The notes: generated from the sequence alone by a model not told the origin. Positions 1 to 9,398 are shown, counted from the first letter of the stretch. The stretch: 64,000 nt of DNA from Pseudoalteromonas luteoviolacea (GCF_021654285.1 NZ_JAKFZS010000010.1:1-64000); one strand, 5' to 3'. Made by a program: numbers and translations.

Positions 1-20
1 GTCTACATGACCCCTTATTT

Positions 21-1232
21 TTACTTTGTCACAGCCCTTTTTGACCCACGGATCCCACTCTGTTGCATAACTTTTTGCTTGTTTCCATTTAATAACCTAC
101 CTATCACTGTGCGCCTGACAACAAAATGGTAGCTCAGCAGTGACACGCCCATGGTGGCCGCAACACTGATAAAAAACTTGATACCAGCAGGCAGTGTCAC
201 ACTTATGAGCGGCATTTGTATGTAAAGCAGCACGGGAACATGAACTAAATACACCCAATAAGAGGCGTCGGATAAATAGCGACTAATGCGATTGTCGTGA
301 TTTAAAAAGTGATGGCCAAGTAACAGTATTAGGGCTGTCCAGCTGACAATGGCCACCGCTTGAATGGCGACGATGTATACATGCTGTTTGCCGTTTGGTG
401 TCAATGCGCCTTGCTTTGCCGCTGCGATGACTTGCTCGATAGTGGGGGGATCGGTTAAGTAAATTAAGTAGGCAGTGAGCGATAAAATCGCAACCAATAA
501 TAAGGGCAGGATTGCCCCAGCAGAGCGTGTTAACGCGCTTTTATGATGATACAGGATGATGCCAAATACATAGAATGCGCCATAAAAAGCCAGTGCCCAA
601 GGTTGAGGAGAAAGTTTATCCGGTGCTGGAAATGGCGTGGGTTGCCAAAGCAGTGCCGCAAAGCTGATAACAACTAACGCTAAGCCCAACACTGGGCCCC
701 AAGCAAACAAAGGCAGTGTTATTAGGGGAAGCTTTGCTTTGAAGGCGCTCATTGCACGGGATACAGACCAATGTATGAGGCAAAATTGCATTAATAGCCA
801 TAAAAACCATAGATGCGCAGTGCTTACTTGAGGCTCTGTCATGGCGCTAAAGGCGGCATAAATAGGCGGTAAAGGCTTGGCGATTTCAGCGCCCCAACTG
901 AGGACGTGAATAAATGATGCAATGACTAGAGGTAAAAAGATCAAAAATGGCAGCAAGATCCGTTTTAACCTGTGCTTTATAAATAGCGTATTGCCCTGTT
1001 TGACTATCACTAACGCACTACAAAATCCGGCGATGACAAAAAAGAGTGGCATGCGAAATAGGTGCAGCCAATGGGTTAAGCCATCAAAGATAAAGGCTTT
1101 GTTGGGATCTGCACTGAGCCAAATGGTGTGAAAATAAGGGCTGTAGGCCAAAGCTGCATGAAATAGCACGCCAAGTAATAGCGCGATGCAACGTAAGTTA
1201 TCGATAAAATAAAAGCGTGGTGTGGACGACAT
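21..1232 (-). CDS. Acyltransferase family 3 membrane protein
   Basis: Integral membrane acyltransferase of the OafA/NodX/OpgC superfamily, which transfers acyl groups to extracytoplasmic glycans or lipids; the acceptor cannot be told here. The N-terminus carries the family pattern FYFIDNLR followed by a hydrophobic helix, then RMPLFFVIAGFCSALV, and about ten hydrophobic segments follow. Length (403 aa) fits the family. I chose the ATG at 1232 because AAGGA lies 8-9 nt upstream; the in-frame ATG at 1265 and GTG at 1298 have no Shine-Dalgarno. It is divergent from the two-component pair that follows, which could regulate it (inference). Confidence 0.85.
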   Translation of the reverse strand: MSSTPRFYFIDNLRCIALLLGVLFHAALAYSPYFHTIWLSADPNKAFIFDGLTHWLHLFRMPLFFVIAGFCSALVIVKQGNTLFIKHRLKRILLPFLIFLPLVIASFIHVLSWGAEIAKPLPPIYAAFSAMTEPQVSTAHLWFLWLLMQFCLIHWSVSRAMSAFKAKLPLITLPLFAWGPVLGLALVVISFAALLWQPTPFPAPDKLSPQPWALAFYGAFYVFGIILYHHKSALTRSAGAILPLLLVAILSLTAYLIYLTDPPTIEQVIAAAKQGALTPNGKQHVYIVAIQAVAIVSWTALILLLGHHFLNHDNRISRYLSDASYWVYLVHVPVLLYIQMPLISVTLPAGIKFFISVAATMGVSLLSYHFVVRRTVIGRLLNGNKQKVMQQSGIRGSKRAVTK

Positions 1233-1389
1233 GCTTGCTTTCCTTGATGCTGAGAATGTTGACATGCTAGCGTGCACGGGGTTGTCTTCACCAGTCACAA
1301 ATGGTCTATTTTACCTATGACATCTGTCACTGTTTTTGGCCCTTGATATTTGCAATAATGATGCAAAAAATAATAACCTCCCAACGGCA

Positions 1390-2514
1390 ATGGATACTCA
1401 AATAAGACATACAACGGACTGGCGATTTTCAACCATCGCCTCGTGGTTAGGTGTAACCTCGGCCTGTGCCTATTTTGCTAATTCGCCAATAGCCTTGATG
1501 TTGCAGCTGCCAATCAGCTTGTCGATATTATTGCTCCTATTTTATGTGTTAAAACATCCAAATGAGCGTGTTATTGCTGTGTCGATAGGGTATTTTGTGT
1601 TGATACTTGCCCTTATCCCATTGACGTCGACCTCTCTAATTTTTATTCATTTAGTGATGTTTGCTGCGGTATTTAGCCCGCATTTTTCGTTGCTGAAAAT
1701 CATGACAGCCATCATCTTGGCAATGAGTGTGTATGGCATTGAGCATGCTGATAGGTGGCAGGGGGATATCCCTTGGATCACATTTGTTGTTTGGCTGTTT
1801 TTTTGTAGCATGAACTGGTTTGTGAGCCGCCGCATTGTTGAGAGCTTAAATATGCATTATCAATCGCGGCAAAACTATAAAGAGCTTAAGGCGGCACAGC
1901 ATGTGATGGGGGCCATGTCGGCGCAACAAACGCGTCAACATATTTCTCGAGAGCTGCACGACTCGCTGGGTCATAAACTTACCGCTTTGAGTATTCATCT
2001 TGATTTTGTAAAACGCACTGCGCCCCAGAGCGTGGCTGAAACCGTGAATACTTGCCATCAATTAAGCCAGCAAGCACTGTCTGAAGTGCGAGATATAGTG
2101 TCTACACAGCGCAGTAATAAACCTCTTTTAAAACAGGCGCTAGAGGGCATATTTGCATTGACGCCAACACTGGCGTGTAGTCTAGATGTTGAGGTAAAGG
2201 ATACGCTTATTTCACAGCAGCACGCCTTATGTATCGTACGTTTTTGTCAAGAAATGGTCAGCAATACGCTAAAGCACACTCAGGCAAATCAGTTTCATTT
2301 TGAGGTTCACATTGTTAGTCAATCAAACAAACCCAGTGTATTGGCCAAGGCATGGCACAATCAGCCTGAGTCCAGCCTCCCTAAAGCGGGAAATGGACTG
2401 TCTGGGTTAAAAGATCGTATGGCGCAACATCACGGGCACTTTGAGCAGTTGATAGAAGGTAGAAGTTTAATCAGTGTGATTTCTTTGCCGCTTGAACAAG
2501 GAGATGAGCATTGA
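1390..2514 (+). CDS. Sensor histidine kinase, HisKA_3 (DesK/NarX-like)
   Basis: Membrane sensor kinase that would phosphorylate the response regulator encoded next. Five or six hydrophobic segments fill the first ~150 residues with no periplasmic sensor domain, as in DesK. The dimerization H-box reads SRELHDSLGHKLTALS with the phosphoacceptor His near residue 190, followed by a short HATPase_c domain (GNGLSGLKDRM). The ATG at 1390 is preferred, although its Shine-Dalgarno is poor; an in-frame TTG at 1336 would add 18 residues of non-membrane sequence. Its stop overlaps the next start by 4 nt, so the pair is translationally coupled. The signal is unknown. Confidence 0.85.
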   Translation: MDTQIRHTTDWRFSTIASWLGVTSACAYFANSPIALMLQLPISLSILLLLFYVLKHPNERVIAVSIGYFVLILALIPLTSTSLIFIHLVMFAAVFSPHFSLLKIMTAIILAMSVYGIEHADRWQGDIPWITFVVWLFFCSMNWFVSRRIVESLNMHYQSRQNYKELKAAQHVMGAMSAQQTRQHISRELHDSLGHKLTALSIHLDFVKRTAPQSVAETVNTCHQLSQQALSEVRDIVSTQRSNKPLLKQALEGIFALTPTLACSLDVEVKDTLISQQHALCIVRFCQEMVSNTLKHTQANQFHFEVHIVSQSNKPSVLAKAWHNQPESSLPKAGNGLSGLKDRMAQHHGHFEQLIEGRSLISVISLPLEQGDEH

Positions 2515-3128
2515 TTTCCTGTTTGTTGGTTGAAGATCAGACGCTTGTGCGGCTAGGACTTGCAAACCTATTAAATTTAAGTGATGAGATTGTGGTTGAT
2601 GGTCAAGCTCAAAATGGCGTAGAGGCACTGCAACAACTTGAACACAGAGATTTTGATGTGGTGCTTTTAGACATGCGCATGCCTGAGTTAGATGGCTTAG
2701 GGGTCTTAACTGCCTTACAAAAACGTGCCTGTCTTGCTCCGAAAGTGTTAATTATCACGACCTTTGAAGATTGCGACGTGCTGGTCGAAGCGATGGCTCT
2801 GGGCGCGAAGGGCTATGTACTGAAAAGCATCGAGCTCGAAGAACTCATTGATGCCATCAAGCTGGTGGTTGCTGGGGGAAAAGTGCTGCAACCTGCACTG
2901 ACCGATTATCTGCTGCAAAAGCAGATAGCGCCACAAGTAATATTAACAGCCAAAGAGCTTCAGGTATTAAAGTGCTTATCGTTAGGAATGGCGAATAAGT
3001 CCATTGCCCATGCGTTAAATAACTCAGAGGGGACAATACGTAATCATGTGTCAAATATACTCGCCAAACTTGAAGTGAAAGATCGTACGCAAGCGGTATT
3101 AAAAGCGATAAGCAATGGTTTAGTCTAG
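2511..3128 (+). CDS. Response regulator, NarL/FixJ (LuxR) family
   Basis: Transcription factor partner of the upstream kinase. The receiver domain (residues 1-120) has the acidic pair VED near the N-terminus, phosphoacceptor Asp54 in VVLLDMRMPELDG and the conserved Lys in YVLKS. A LuxR-type helix-turn-helix spans about residues 144-195 (LTAKELQVLKCLSLGMANKS, then TIRNHVSNILAKL). Translation starts at a TTG that overlaps the kinase stop (TTGA), with AAGGAG 7-8 nt upstream. The target operon is unknown; the divergent acyltransferase gene is one candidate. Confidence 0.9.
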   Translation: MISCLLVEDQTLVRLGLANLLNLSDEIVVDGQAQNGVEALQQLEHRDFDVVLLDMRMPELDGLGVLTALQKRACLAPKVLIITTFEDCDVLVEAMALGAKGYVLKSIELEELIDAIKLVVAGGKVLQPALTDYLLQKQIAPQVILTAKELQVLKCLSLGMANKSIAHALNNSEGTIRNHVSNILAKLEVKDRTQAVLKAISNGLV

Positions 3129-3258
3129 CCTCCTGCCATTATGATAATGATTGCCTAGTCAGTGTTATATCTCGCCTATTCATCTCATTTTATTCATTCG
3201 ACTTAGTAATAAAAAATCATTAGTATTTTGATGAGTTAATTACAAGGAGAAAGTAATA

Positions 3259-3822
3259 ATGGCGGAACAGGTGATCCCACTTAATATTAAAACCAAATGT
3301 TTATTCTCAGCACTTGCTGAGCATGTTTTCTTGTTTATAGGAATTTTGGGGTTTTTCGCCTCAGGTGTACTGCTAATTTATGTAGGCTGGACTGATGATG
3401 AGGGCATCGTTTTTTTGCCAGTTTTTGCGGGCTGTGTATTTACGTGTGTTAGCTTTTTTATAGTGAAGTTATCCGGTTTATCAAGCATCCGTTATTACTA
3501 CAACAAAAAGCTCTGTGAACTCTGTGGTATTGATTTTCGTGCTGTGATCACTGATAAGCGGGAAGAGGTAAACTCGTATATTGAAGAAGTCGACGGACGT
3601 AAAATAGAGAAAGAAGAGGTCTTTTATTTCGTCGGTTTTAAATATCAGTATAAAGGGGAGCACAGCAGTGAGTTCGTGTTGGACAGTGAAACTTTATACA
3701 GCAAATTATCCGAAGGGGATAACTTACCAATCAAGGTGCTGCAAAGCCAGCCAGAGACTGCCTTTCCTGAACTAGTGAAGCTTGGTAAAGCATACAGCTT
3801 AAAAGAGGAAGCGTGTTATTAG
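3259..3822 (+). CDS. Membrane protein of unknown function (DUF3592-like)
   Basis: A 187-residue protein with two N-terminal transmembrane helices (about residues 20-45 and 50-72), then a soluble domain rich in charged residues and beta pattern (ITDKREEVNSYIEE, YFVGFKYQYKGEH). The helix-pair plus this domain resembles DUF3592 proteins, but I am not certain. A CELCG motif sits just after the second helix. ATG is preceded by AAGGAG with good spacing. Monocistronic: a strong bidirectional terminator follows. Function unknown. Confidence 0.7.
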   Translation: MAEQVIPLNIKTKCLFSALAEHVFLFIGILGFFASGVLLIYVGWTDDEGIVFLPVFAGCVFTCVSFFIVKLSGLSSIRYYYNKKLCELCGIDFRAVITDKREEVNSYIEEVDGRKIEKEEVFYFVGFKYQYKGEHSSEFVLDSETLYSKLSEGDNLPIKVLQSQPETAFPELVKLGKAYSLKEEACY

Positions 3823-3854
3823 CGCCAGTACTGAGCGTCTGCAATGAGCATTAA

Positions 3855-3889
3855 AAAAGGTTAGGGGCCACTTTATTCCCTAACCTTTT
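3855..3889. terminator. Bidirectional intrinsic terminator
   Basis: Perfect 12-bp inverted repeat (aaaaggttaggg / ccctaacctttt) with an 11-nt loop and A/T flanks on both sides. It lies between the convergent DUF3592-like and S33 peptidase genes and can stop transcription in both directions. Confidence 0.85.
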
Positions 3890-3908
3890 GTGTTTTAGGC
3901 AGCTTGGT

Positions 3909-5381
3909 TTATCTTTTTGGCAGCACGAGCTGAGGTAATGGCAGGTTTATCGGCGCTTTGCTTGTATGGCGACCTGCTAAAAAGGCTTTCATGCGGGCAA
4001 GCACTTCAGGTGAGCTGGTATACAAGTTATGTCCAGCATGATTGACTGTGATATGGGTGAGGTTGCTAAGGCCCTTAACTGCTTGCGCTTGCGAGTCTGG
4101 ATAGGTGCGACCATCTAGGCTCCCAGAAAACAGCAAAGTTGGGATTGGGGATTGCACCTCTGTTCTGAATTCATCGCCTAAATCGAGTTGGCTATCTAGC
4201 ATGTTCAAGTGTGGCATAGGGAAGTTCAATTGCTCTGCTAGTAGTGATGTACGTGCTTGTTGCTTAACTTGTGCTAAGCGCTCAACGGAGATCCCTGATG
4301 CAATATCCATTGCCAGTGGCATCAGTTTAAACGTGATGGGCTCATCGTTAAACATACCACGCTGAAGCACCGCATTTAATAGCTCAGTATTGCCATTATC
4401 TAACCCAAGATAAATATGCAGCAGTATTGCTAAGAAGTGATTAGGGTCCGCTATCATTTTACTGGCCAGTGTTTGCAGGTGATGAGTTTGAAAAAGTAGC
4501 TTGGTAACAGAACCATCTCTATTTTGTATGGCAAGCTGCATGGGCGTTTCATCTAATTTTGCATGTACTCGTTTGATCAGTGCAGGCAAGTTCGGTATGT
4601 CCGTTTTTAGTGCTTGTTGATCGATGACTGTTTGTAACTTTTTGAAATAGAGGTCTGTTTGCGCAGGGAGCTTGACGGTTTGATTCAGTCCTTCCGCACT
4701 GGCCATGATCACCTTATCAATGTGCTTCGGCATCAGTTTCATGGCGGCCATGGCTAAGTGACTGCCATATGAAATGCCCCACAGAGTTACTTTATTAGCG
4801 TGTAAATGCTTGCGTATATCATCTATATCTAGCGCGTTCTGAATGGTGTTATATCCATAAATATCAATTCCTTGTGATTTCCATGACGCAAGGCATTCGT
4901 TTGCAGCAGCGCGGTAGCTTTGGGTTATTTGCGCTGAGCTACTGGGTTTATCTAACGGGGTTTTATAGTTTGATACGCAAGGTGCTGCCTGCTCAGAGAG
5001 GCCTGTGCCTCTTTGATCTAAGGCTATCACATCGCCAAATTCTCTGAGTGCTTGAAATAGCGGATAGCGTCGCCATTTAGCCGTGCCAATACCTGAACCA
5101 CCGGGTCCTCCAGATAAATATATGATAGGTGGGCCTGATAGTTCACCCGTTGCTGGAAAGCGCACATAGTTGATCCTAATTTTACGGCTTTGCGGATTTG
5201 CTCTATTTTCGGGTACCCATAAGTGACCTTCAACGGCATCCGTTGTTTCACCACTGTTTGCTTTGAATTGAATTTGTTTTTCGTTTTCATAAAGCTGCAT
5301 AGTGGATGTTTGCTCATTGGCGGTGTTATAAAAGCTACAAGCCAATGTTAAAGTGGCTACTAAATGATGTGTAAATCGCAT
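3909..5381 (-). CDS. Secreted alpha/beta-hydrolase, S33 aminopeptidase (TAP-like)
   Basis: Exported proline-iminopeptidase / tripeptidyl-aminopeptidase-like serine hydrolase. An N-terminal signal peptide (RFTHHLVATLTLACSFYNTA) is followed by the oxyanion motif YLSGGPGGSG, the strand VIALDQRGTGLS, the nucleophile elbow WGISYGSH (catalytic Ser), and C-terminal SGSLDGRTYP (Asp) and NHAGHNLYT (His), the layout of the TAP-like C-terminal domain. The ATG at 5381 is chosen: AGGAG lies 8 nt upstream and the signal peptide starts directly there. It probably releases N-terminal residues from short peptides in the periplasm or medium. Confidence 0.88.
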   Translation of the reverse strand: MRFTHHLVATLTLACSFYNTANEQTSTMQLYENEKQIQFKANSGETTDAVEGHLWVPENRANPQSRKIRINYVRFPATGELSGPPIIYLSGGPGGSGIGTAKWRRYPLFQALREFGDVIALDQRGTGLSEQAAPCVSNYKTPLDKPSSSAQITQSYRAAANECLASWKSQGIDIYGYNTIQNALDIDDIRKHLHANKVTLWGISYGSHLAMAAMKLMPKHIDKVIMASAEGLNQTVKLPAQTDLYFKKLQTVIDQQALKTDIPNLPALIKRVHAKLDETPMQLAIQNRDGSVTKLLFQTHHLQTLASKMIADPNHFLAILLHIYLGLDNGNTELLNAVLQRGMFNDEPITFKLMPLAMDIASGISVERLAQVKQQARTSLLAEQLNFPMPHLNMLDSQLDLGDEFRTEVQSPIPTLLFSGSLDGRTYPDSQAQAVKGLSNLTHITVNHAGHNLYTSSPEVLARMKAFLAGRHTSKAPINLPLPQLVLPKR

Positions 5382-5528
5382 AAGATTGCTCCTGTATTGG
5401 TCTGTGCTTATTAAACGCAATAGACACTTTACTGGGTAGCAAACTTCTTTGAATGGCCCTAAATTAAAGGGCTACAGGTTGAACGGTAGTGGATCTTCGG
5501 TAAGTGGTATAAGGAAAAACAAGCGGTT

Positions 5529-7046
5529 GTGAATAATCATTCTATATTTTATTTGGTGTTGCTATGGTTTGTGAGTGGCGTAGTCAATTTTGCTTATGGC
5601 GCTCAACAGCTGGTGCCTCTTTCTCGTAGTATGGAAGCGACGGTTTGTCCGTTCACTACTTCTTATCCTCCTGATTTTTTAAGCCCGCAATGTAAAACCA
5701 CGCCATTATCAAAACTTGACCCGCAAAACCAAGCGATATGGGTGAAATTACAATTTGAGCGCACACCAAGGATGGATGAACTCGCGCCGCCATACGGGTT
5801 GTTTTTATTTGCCAAAGCGGCGTCTCGCGTTTACCTCAACGGGGTGTTTATCGGGCAAAATGGTCAGCCCGCTTTGGATAAATCAGAGCAAGCGGGAAAA
5901 ATGGATGAGGTTTTGTATGTCCCCGAACACTTTTTAAAAGCGCAAAATACACTGGTTTTAGCCCTGTCGGCTCAGCACAGTTTAATTACGCTCAATTATC
6001 CCATTCATTACCTAGGAATTGGCCAATTTGGCGATCCTAAGCAATATATTCAATCATTTAGTAGTCTTGGTCTGATCTTGGTTGGGGCTTTTTTACTTGG
6101 CGCTTTATATTTTTTGAGTATCAGTTTTGGACAGCAGGGAAGGCGAAATTTTAAATTATTTTCTGCGTTATGTTTGCTTGGTGCTATGCAGCTGAGCGTG
6201 GAGATGTCTCGCGGATTATTGAATTACGATTACCCTTGGCAAGACATCCGGTTACTTTTGGTGTCAGGGTTGTCGTTTTTATTTGGCATTGTTTTACTGG
6301 TCTATAGTTCGTTTAAAGTGGCAGGCAGCCGTGCTTGGCATTGGATTTATATTGGTGGTTTTTCATCTTTAACTATTTTTGCATTTGCACCGGGCTTTGA
6401 TGTTAAAACCACTGCGGGCATATTTATTCCTTTGCTGATTAGTTTGTTGCAAATTGGAGTATTTTGGCGACAAAGTCGCGAACAATCGCTGTTAGTTTGG
6501 TTTGGCGTTCAGTGTGTGGTGGCTGTGACCATTTGTATTGCAACAGTCAGCTTTCATGAAATTATCTATTTTGTGATCATTGCCCTTTTGCTGGCTTACT
6601 TGTTTGTGCGCCAAGCAAGGGAGTACAACGCGCAACAAGTGCAGAATACACTTGACCAGACCCACATCGCAAAGCTGGAGTTTAAGCTTGCTCAGAATGT
6701 GCAAGAGAATACACCGACTAAACTTGAATTGTCGGTGGCGGGTAAAACAGATTATGTCACGATGACGGATATCGTCTATTGCAAAGCCGCAGGTGATTAT
6801 GTTGAGCTGTATTTGAAAGGCGGCACTGAGAAGCTCTATTCCGGTACCTTAAAGCAGTTAGAGTCTATTTTGCCTTCAATTTTTGTGAAAACACACCGCT
6901 CATACCTAGTTAATTTAAACGAGGTCGTCACATTAGGCGGGCCAAATAACCAGCATATTTTATCGCTCAGTGGTGGTGAGTCTGTGCCCGTGAGCCGCCG
7001 CTTGGTGCCCAGTGTGCGGGCAACGCTCAAGGAGTCGGTGAGTTAG
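5529..7046 (+). CDS. Membrane-bound LytTR regulator with 7TMR-DISM-like sensor
   Basis: One-component transcription regulator anchored in the membrane. It has a signal peptide (ends near VNFAYGA), an extracytoplasmic beta-rich domain of about 150 residues resembling 7TMR-DISMED2 (YGLFLFAKAASRVYLNG), about seven or eight transmembrane helices (residues ~170-370), and a C-terminal LytTR DNA-binding domain (~400-500) with VYCKAAGDYVELYLKGG and FVKTHRSYLVNL. Start is a GTG with AAGGA about 12 nt upstream; no better start is visible. It is divergent from the S33 peptidase and precedes the FAD oxidase gene, so either could be a target (inference). Confidence 0.85.
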   Translation: MNNHSIFYLVLLWFVSGVVNFAYGAQQLVPLSRSMEATVCPFTTSYPPDFLSPQCKTTPLSKLDPQNQAIWVKLQFERTPRMDELAPPYGLFLFAKAASRVYLNGVFIGQNGQPALDKSEQAGKMDEVLYVPEHFLKAQNTLVLALSAQHSLITLNYPIHYLGIGQFGDPKQYIQSFSSLGLILVGAFLLGALYFLSISFGQQGRRNFKLFSALCLLGAMQLSVEMSRGLLNYDYPWQDIRLLLVSGLSFLFGIVLLVYSSFKVAGSRAWHWIYIGGFSSLTIFAFAPGFDVKTTAGIFIPLLISLLQIGVFWRQSREQSLLVWFGVQCVVAVTICIATVSFHEIIYFVIIALLLAYLFVRQAREYNAQQVQNTLDQTHIAKLEFKLAQNVQENTPTKLELSVAGKTDYVTMTDIVYCKAAGDYVELYLKGGTEKLYSGTLKQLESILPSIFVKTHRSYLVNLNEVVTLGGPNNQHILSLSGGESVPVSRRLVPSVRATLKESVS

Positions 7047-7115
7047 GCTAGCAATGCCATTACTAAATGTATTAGTACACGGAAGATTTTATAAAGGATG
7101 CTTATTTTAAAAAGG

Positions 7116-8594
7116 ATGTCTATTTTGAGTATATTAAAAACCATATTTAGAGGCGTCGCTGCGCTTGTCGTTTTGAGCATAGTGGCACTCGCTATACTTG
7201 CTGTGTTTATATTTGCTGACTTTTCGACAACCCCACCAACGCCCAAGCAAGAAAAAAACTGGATTAATGACGTCACTCAATTAAACCCCATTAAAGTCGC
7301 CAAGGTGATTCAGCCCACCAGTATTGAGGAAGTGCAAAAAGCGATTACATCGAGTACCGGTGAGATTTCTATTGGTGGTGGTCGGTATAGCCAAGGTGGC
7401 CAAATCGGTAAGGAAAACAGCTTGCACATAGACATGAGGGCACTTAATCAGGTTGTTCACTTTGCACCAGAGCAGCAGCTGATCACGGTACAAAGCGGTA
7501 TGCGGTGGCGGGATTTACAAGAAGTGATAGACCGAGAAAACTTATCAATCAAAATCATGCAGACGTATGCCAATTTTACAGTGGGCGGATCTCTAAGCGT
7601 CAATGTTCACGGTCGATATATGGGGGAAGGTCCCATCATTCGCTCTGTAAAGTCTATTAAGGTGGTATTGGCCGACGGTCTAGTCGTGACAGCTTCTGCC
7701 AAGGAAAATACAGAGATTTTTTATGGGGTGATTGGTGGCTATGGTGGACTAGGTGTGATTGTTGAGGCGACGCTTGAGTTGGTTAAAAATGTCAAAGTCG
7801 CCAGAGAAACCCAGACAATGAACATTGCTGAATATAGCGCTTATTTTCAGCAAAACATTAAAAATGACAGTCGTGTGATTTTTCATAATGCTGATATTTA
7901 CCCACCAAATTACACCCAAGTAAACAGTGTTAGTTGGCTAGTATCGGATAAACCACTGAGTGTTCAAACGCGTTTAATCCCCAAAGATACCAATTACTGG
8001 TGGCAACCTAAAGTTGCCGAGTTTGTTGCTGATTATAAGTTTGGCAAGTGGCTGCGCCAGTACTTGTTTGACCCAGTTCAATATGCGTTTGAGGTAGTTC
8101 AGTGGCGTAATTTTGAGGCGAGTTATGATGTTAAAGAACTTGAACCAAGTAGCCGAGTAAACACCACGTATGCATTGCGGGAGTACTTTGTGCCAGTTGC
8201 GCATTTTGACCGCTTCTCGACAAAGATGGCGGATATATTTACACGCTATGAGGTGAATGTCCTTAATGTATCTGTTCGACATGCCTATGCGGATACGGGG
8301 TCGCTACTAGCATGGGCAAAAGAAGAGGTGTTTGCATTTGTTGTTTATTATCGACAGGGCACATCAGAGCATGCGCAGCAGCAGGTGCAAACCTGGAGTA
8401 GAGCTTTGGTTGACGCAGCCATTGCTGAGGGAGGCACTTATTACTTGCCTTATCAATTACATGCGACGACAGCGCAATTTCATTCGGCTTATCCAAATGC
8501 AGAGGCGTTTTTTGCACTTAAACATCGTCTCGACCCCAATAACCGCTTTAATAACAAGCTGTGGGCACAGCATTACACCCCAAAGAGTGAGTGA
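7116..8594 (+). CDS. Membrane-anchored FAD-binding oxidoreductase
   Basis: FAD-linked oxidase of the PCMH/VAO superfamily (L-gulonolactone / D-arabinonolactone oxidase-like). One N-terminal transmembrane helix is followed by the FAD_binding_4 domain: ISIGGGRYSQGGQ, the ADP-binding stretch NFTVGGSLSVNVHGR, and GGYGGLGVIVEATLEL. The C-terminus ends in the typical LDPNNRFNNKLW. No flavin-linking His-Cys pair is apparent. The start is ambiguous: ATGs at 7098 and 7116 and a TTG at 7125 lie in an imperfect direct repeat (aaggatgcttatttt / aaggatgtctatttt); the first repeat's aagg is too far from 7116, while AAGGA at ~7112 suits the TTG. Substrate unknown. Confidence 0.8.
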   Translation: MSILSILKTIFRGVAALVVLSIVALAILAVFIFADFSTTPPTPKQEKNWINDVTQLNPIKVAKVIQPTSIEEVQKAITSSTGEISIGGGRYSQGGQIGKENSLHIDMRALNQVVHFAPEQQLITVQSGMRWRDLQEVIDRENLSIKIMQTYANFTVGGSLSVNVHGRYMGEGPIIRSVKSIKVVLADGLVVTASAKENTEIFYGVIGGYGGLGVIVEATLELVKNVKVARETQTMNIAEYSAYFQQNIKNDSRVIFHNADIYPPNYTQVNSVSWLVSDKPLSVQTRLIPKDTNYWWQPKVAEFVADYKFGKWLRQYLFDPVQYAFEVVQWRNFEASYDVKELEPSSRVNTTYALREYFVPVAHFDRFSTKMADIFTRYEVNVLNVSVRHAYADTGSLLAWAKEEVFAFVVYYRQGTSEHAQQQVQTWSRALVDAAIAEGGTYYLPYQLHATTAQFHSAYPNAEAFFALKHRLDPNNRFNNKLWAQHYTPKSE

Positions 8595-8641
8595 TCTTTG
8601 CAAGCTCTGTGCTGATTGATTTTCACGACATATTTTGAGTG

Positions 8642-8664
8642 AGGCGAGTGGTGCATGCTCGCCT
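8642..8664 (+). terminator. Probable intrinsic terminator
   Basis: Stem aggcgag / ctcgcct with a 9-nt loop, followed by gttcatttt. It sits just after the FAD oxidase gene and before the convergent glutaredoxin gene. Confidence 0.55.
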
Positions 8665-8719
8665 GTTCATTTTCACGTTTAATATTTCAGCTGAATAAAA
8701 GGTTTCTAGGGTCAGGAGG

Positions 8720-9109
8720 TTAGAGCAAGTTTTTACTTTTTAATTGTGACTCTAGTGCGGCTTCGTTAAAGCCTCTGATCAAGCCATCAGAGACTAAAAT
8801 AATGGGTAAAACTTCGCCCCCCAATGCTTCAAATTCTTTCAGTGCTTCGGGGTTTTTCTCAATGTCTACTTTGATAAATTCGATTTTTCGACTGATTAAA
8901 TATTCGGTGGCTTTTTTACAAAACGGGCACCATTGTGTTGTATACAGCTTCACCGGTGTCTGCTCATTTATCCCATACAATGCATAATCGCCTTTTTCTA
9001 TTTGTTGGCTGGCGAAAATATTTTGCACTGCTTGTAAGCCATAAGTGCCACCGAACCAGCCTAGTCCTAAAGTGACCACAAATAAGGCGAGGTATTTTAT
9101 TATATTCAT
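8720..9109 (-). CDS. Membrane-anchored glutaredoxin-like protein
   Basis: Thiol-disulfide oxidoreductase with an N-terminal transmembrane helix (IIKYLALFVVTLGLGWFGGT) and a C-terminal glutaredoxin domain. The active site is TTQWCPFCKK (CPFC). The cis-proline motif is EVLPIILVSDG and the C-terminal GFNEAAL matches the GSH-binding GGxxE region of glutaredoxins. Length is 129 aa. The topology predicts either an inner-leaflet or periplasmic domain; I cannot decide. It sits next to two cysteine-rich secreted peptide genes, so a role in their redox folding is possible but only an inference. Confidence 0.85.
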   Translation of the reverse strand: MNIIKYLALFVVTLGLGWFGGTYGLQAVQNIFASQQIEKGDYALYGINEQTPVKLYTTQWCPFCKKATEYLISRKIEFIKVDIEKNPEALKEFEALGGEVLPIILVSDGLIRGFNEAALESQLKSKNLL

Positions 9110-9133
9110 TAGGTTACCTACTTATAAACAAGT

Positions 9134-9157
9134 GAGCGATAACGACAGTTATCGCTC
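9134..9157 (-). terminator. Hairpin downstream of cysteine-rich peptide gene
   Basis: Perfect 10-bp stem gagcgataac / gttatcgctc with a gaca loop, just beyond the stop of the 9171-9398 peptide gene. A related hairpin follows the paralogous gene at 9644-9669, so it belongs to the duplicated unit. There is no long T-run after it. Confidence 0.5.
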
Positions 9158-9170
9158 TGTGTTGTGCATA

Positions 9171-9398
9171 CTATGCACAGTCACGCATACATTGAGCTTT
9201 AATGGTGCGGCAGTTATAGCCCGGTGTACCACCCCACTGACATACATAAAACTGATAACCACAGTAGTTTTCTAATGTACCAAACCTTTTCCAGTTACAT
9301 CCATCGGTATAATTAGCAAAATTGCTTGCTGATACAGCAAGTGAAGTACCCAGTCCCATTGCTGCGCCGATCACCGCCATTGCGATTTTTTTGTTCAT
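9171..9398 (-). CDS. Cysteine-rich secreted peptide, copy A
   Basis: A 75-residue precursor with a Sec signal peptide (MNKKIAMAVIGAAMGLGTSL, then AVSAS) and a predicted mature part of about 50 residues with six cysteines (CNW, YCGY, YVCQ, NCRT, QCM, DCA), enough for three disulfides. It ends with Cys-Ala. The core CGYQ-x-YVCQWGGTPG-x-NCR is shared with the paralog 280 bp away. AAAGGAAATAAC precedes the ATG. I do not recognise the family. Candidate roles are a small toxin or bacteriocin, an adhesive or a signalling peptide; none is shown by the sequence. Confidence 0.75.
   Translation of the reverse strand: MNKKIAMAVIGAAMGLGTSLAVSASNFANYTDGCNWKRFGTLENYCGYQFYVCQWGGTPGYNCRTIKAQCMRDCA

Noticed and set aside
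3140..3160. Possible Fur box (atgataatgattgcc)
   Set aside because: Only one half-site fits; the second half has several mismatches and the neighbouring genes have no iron link.
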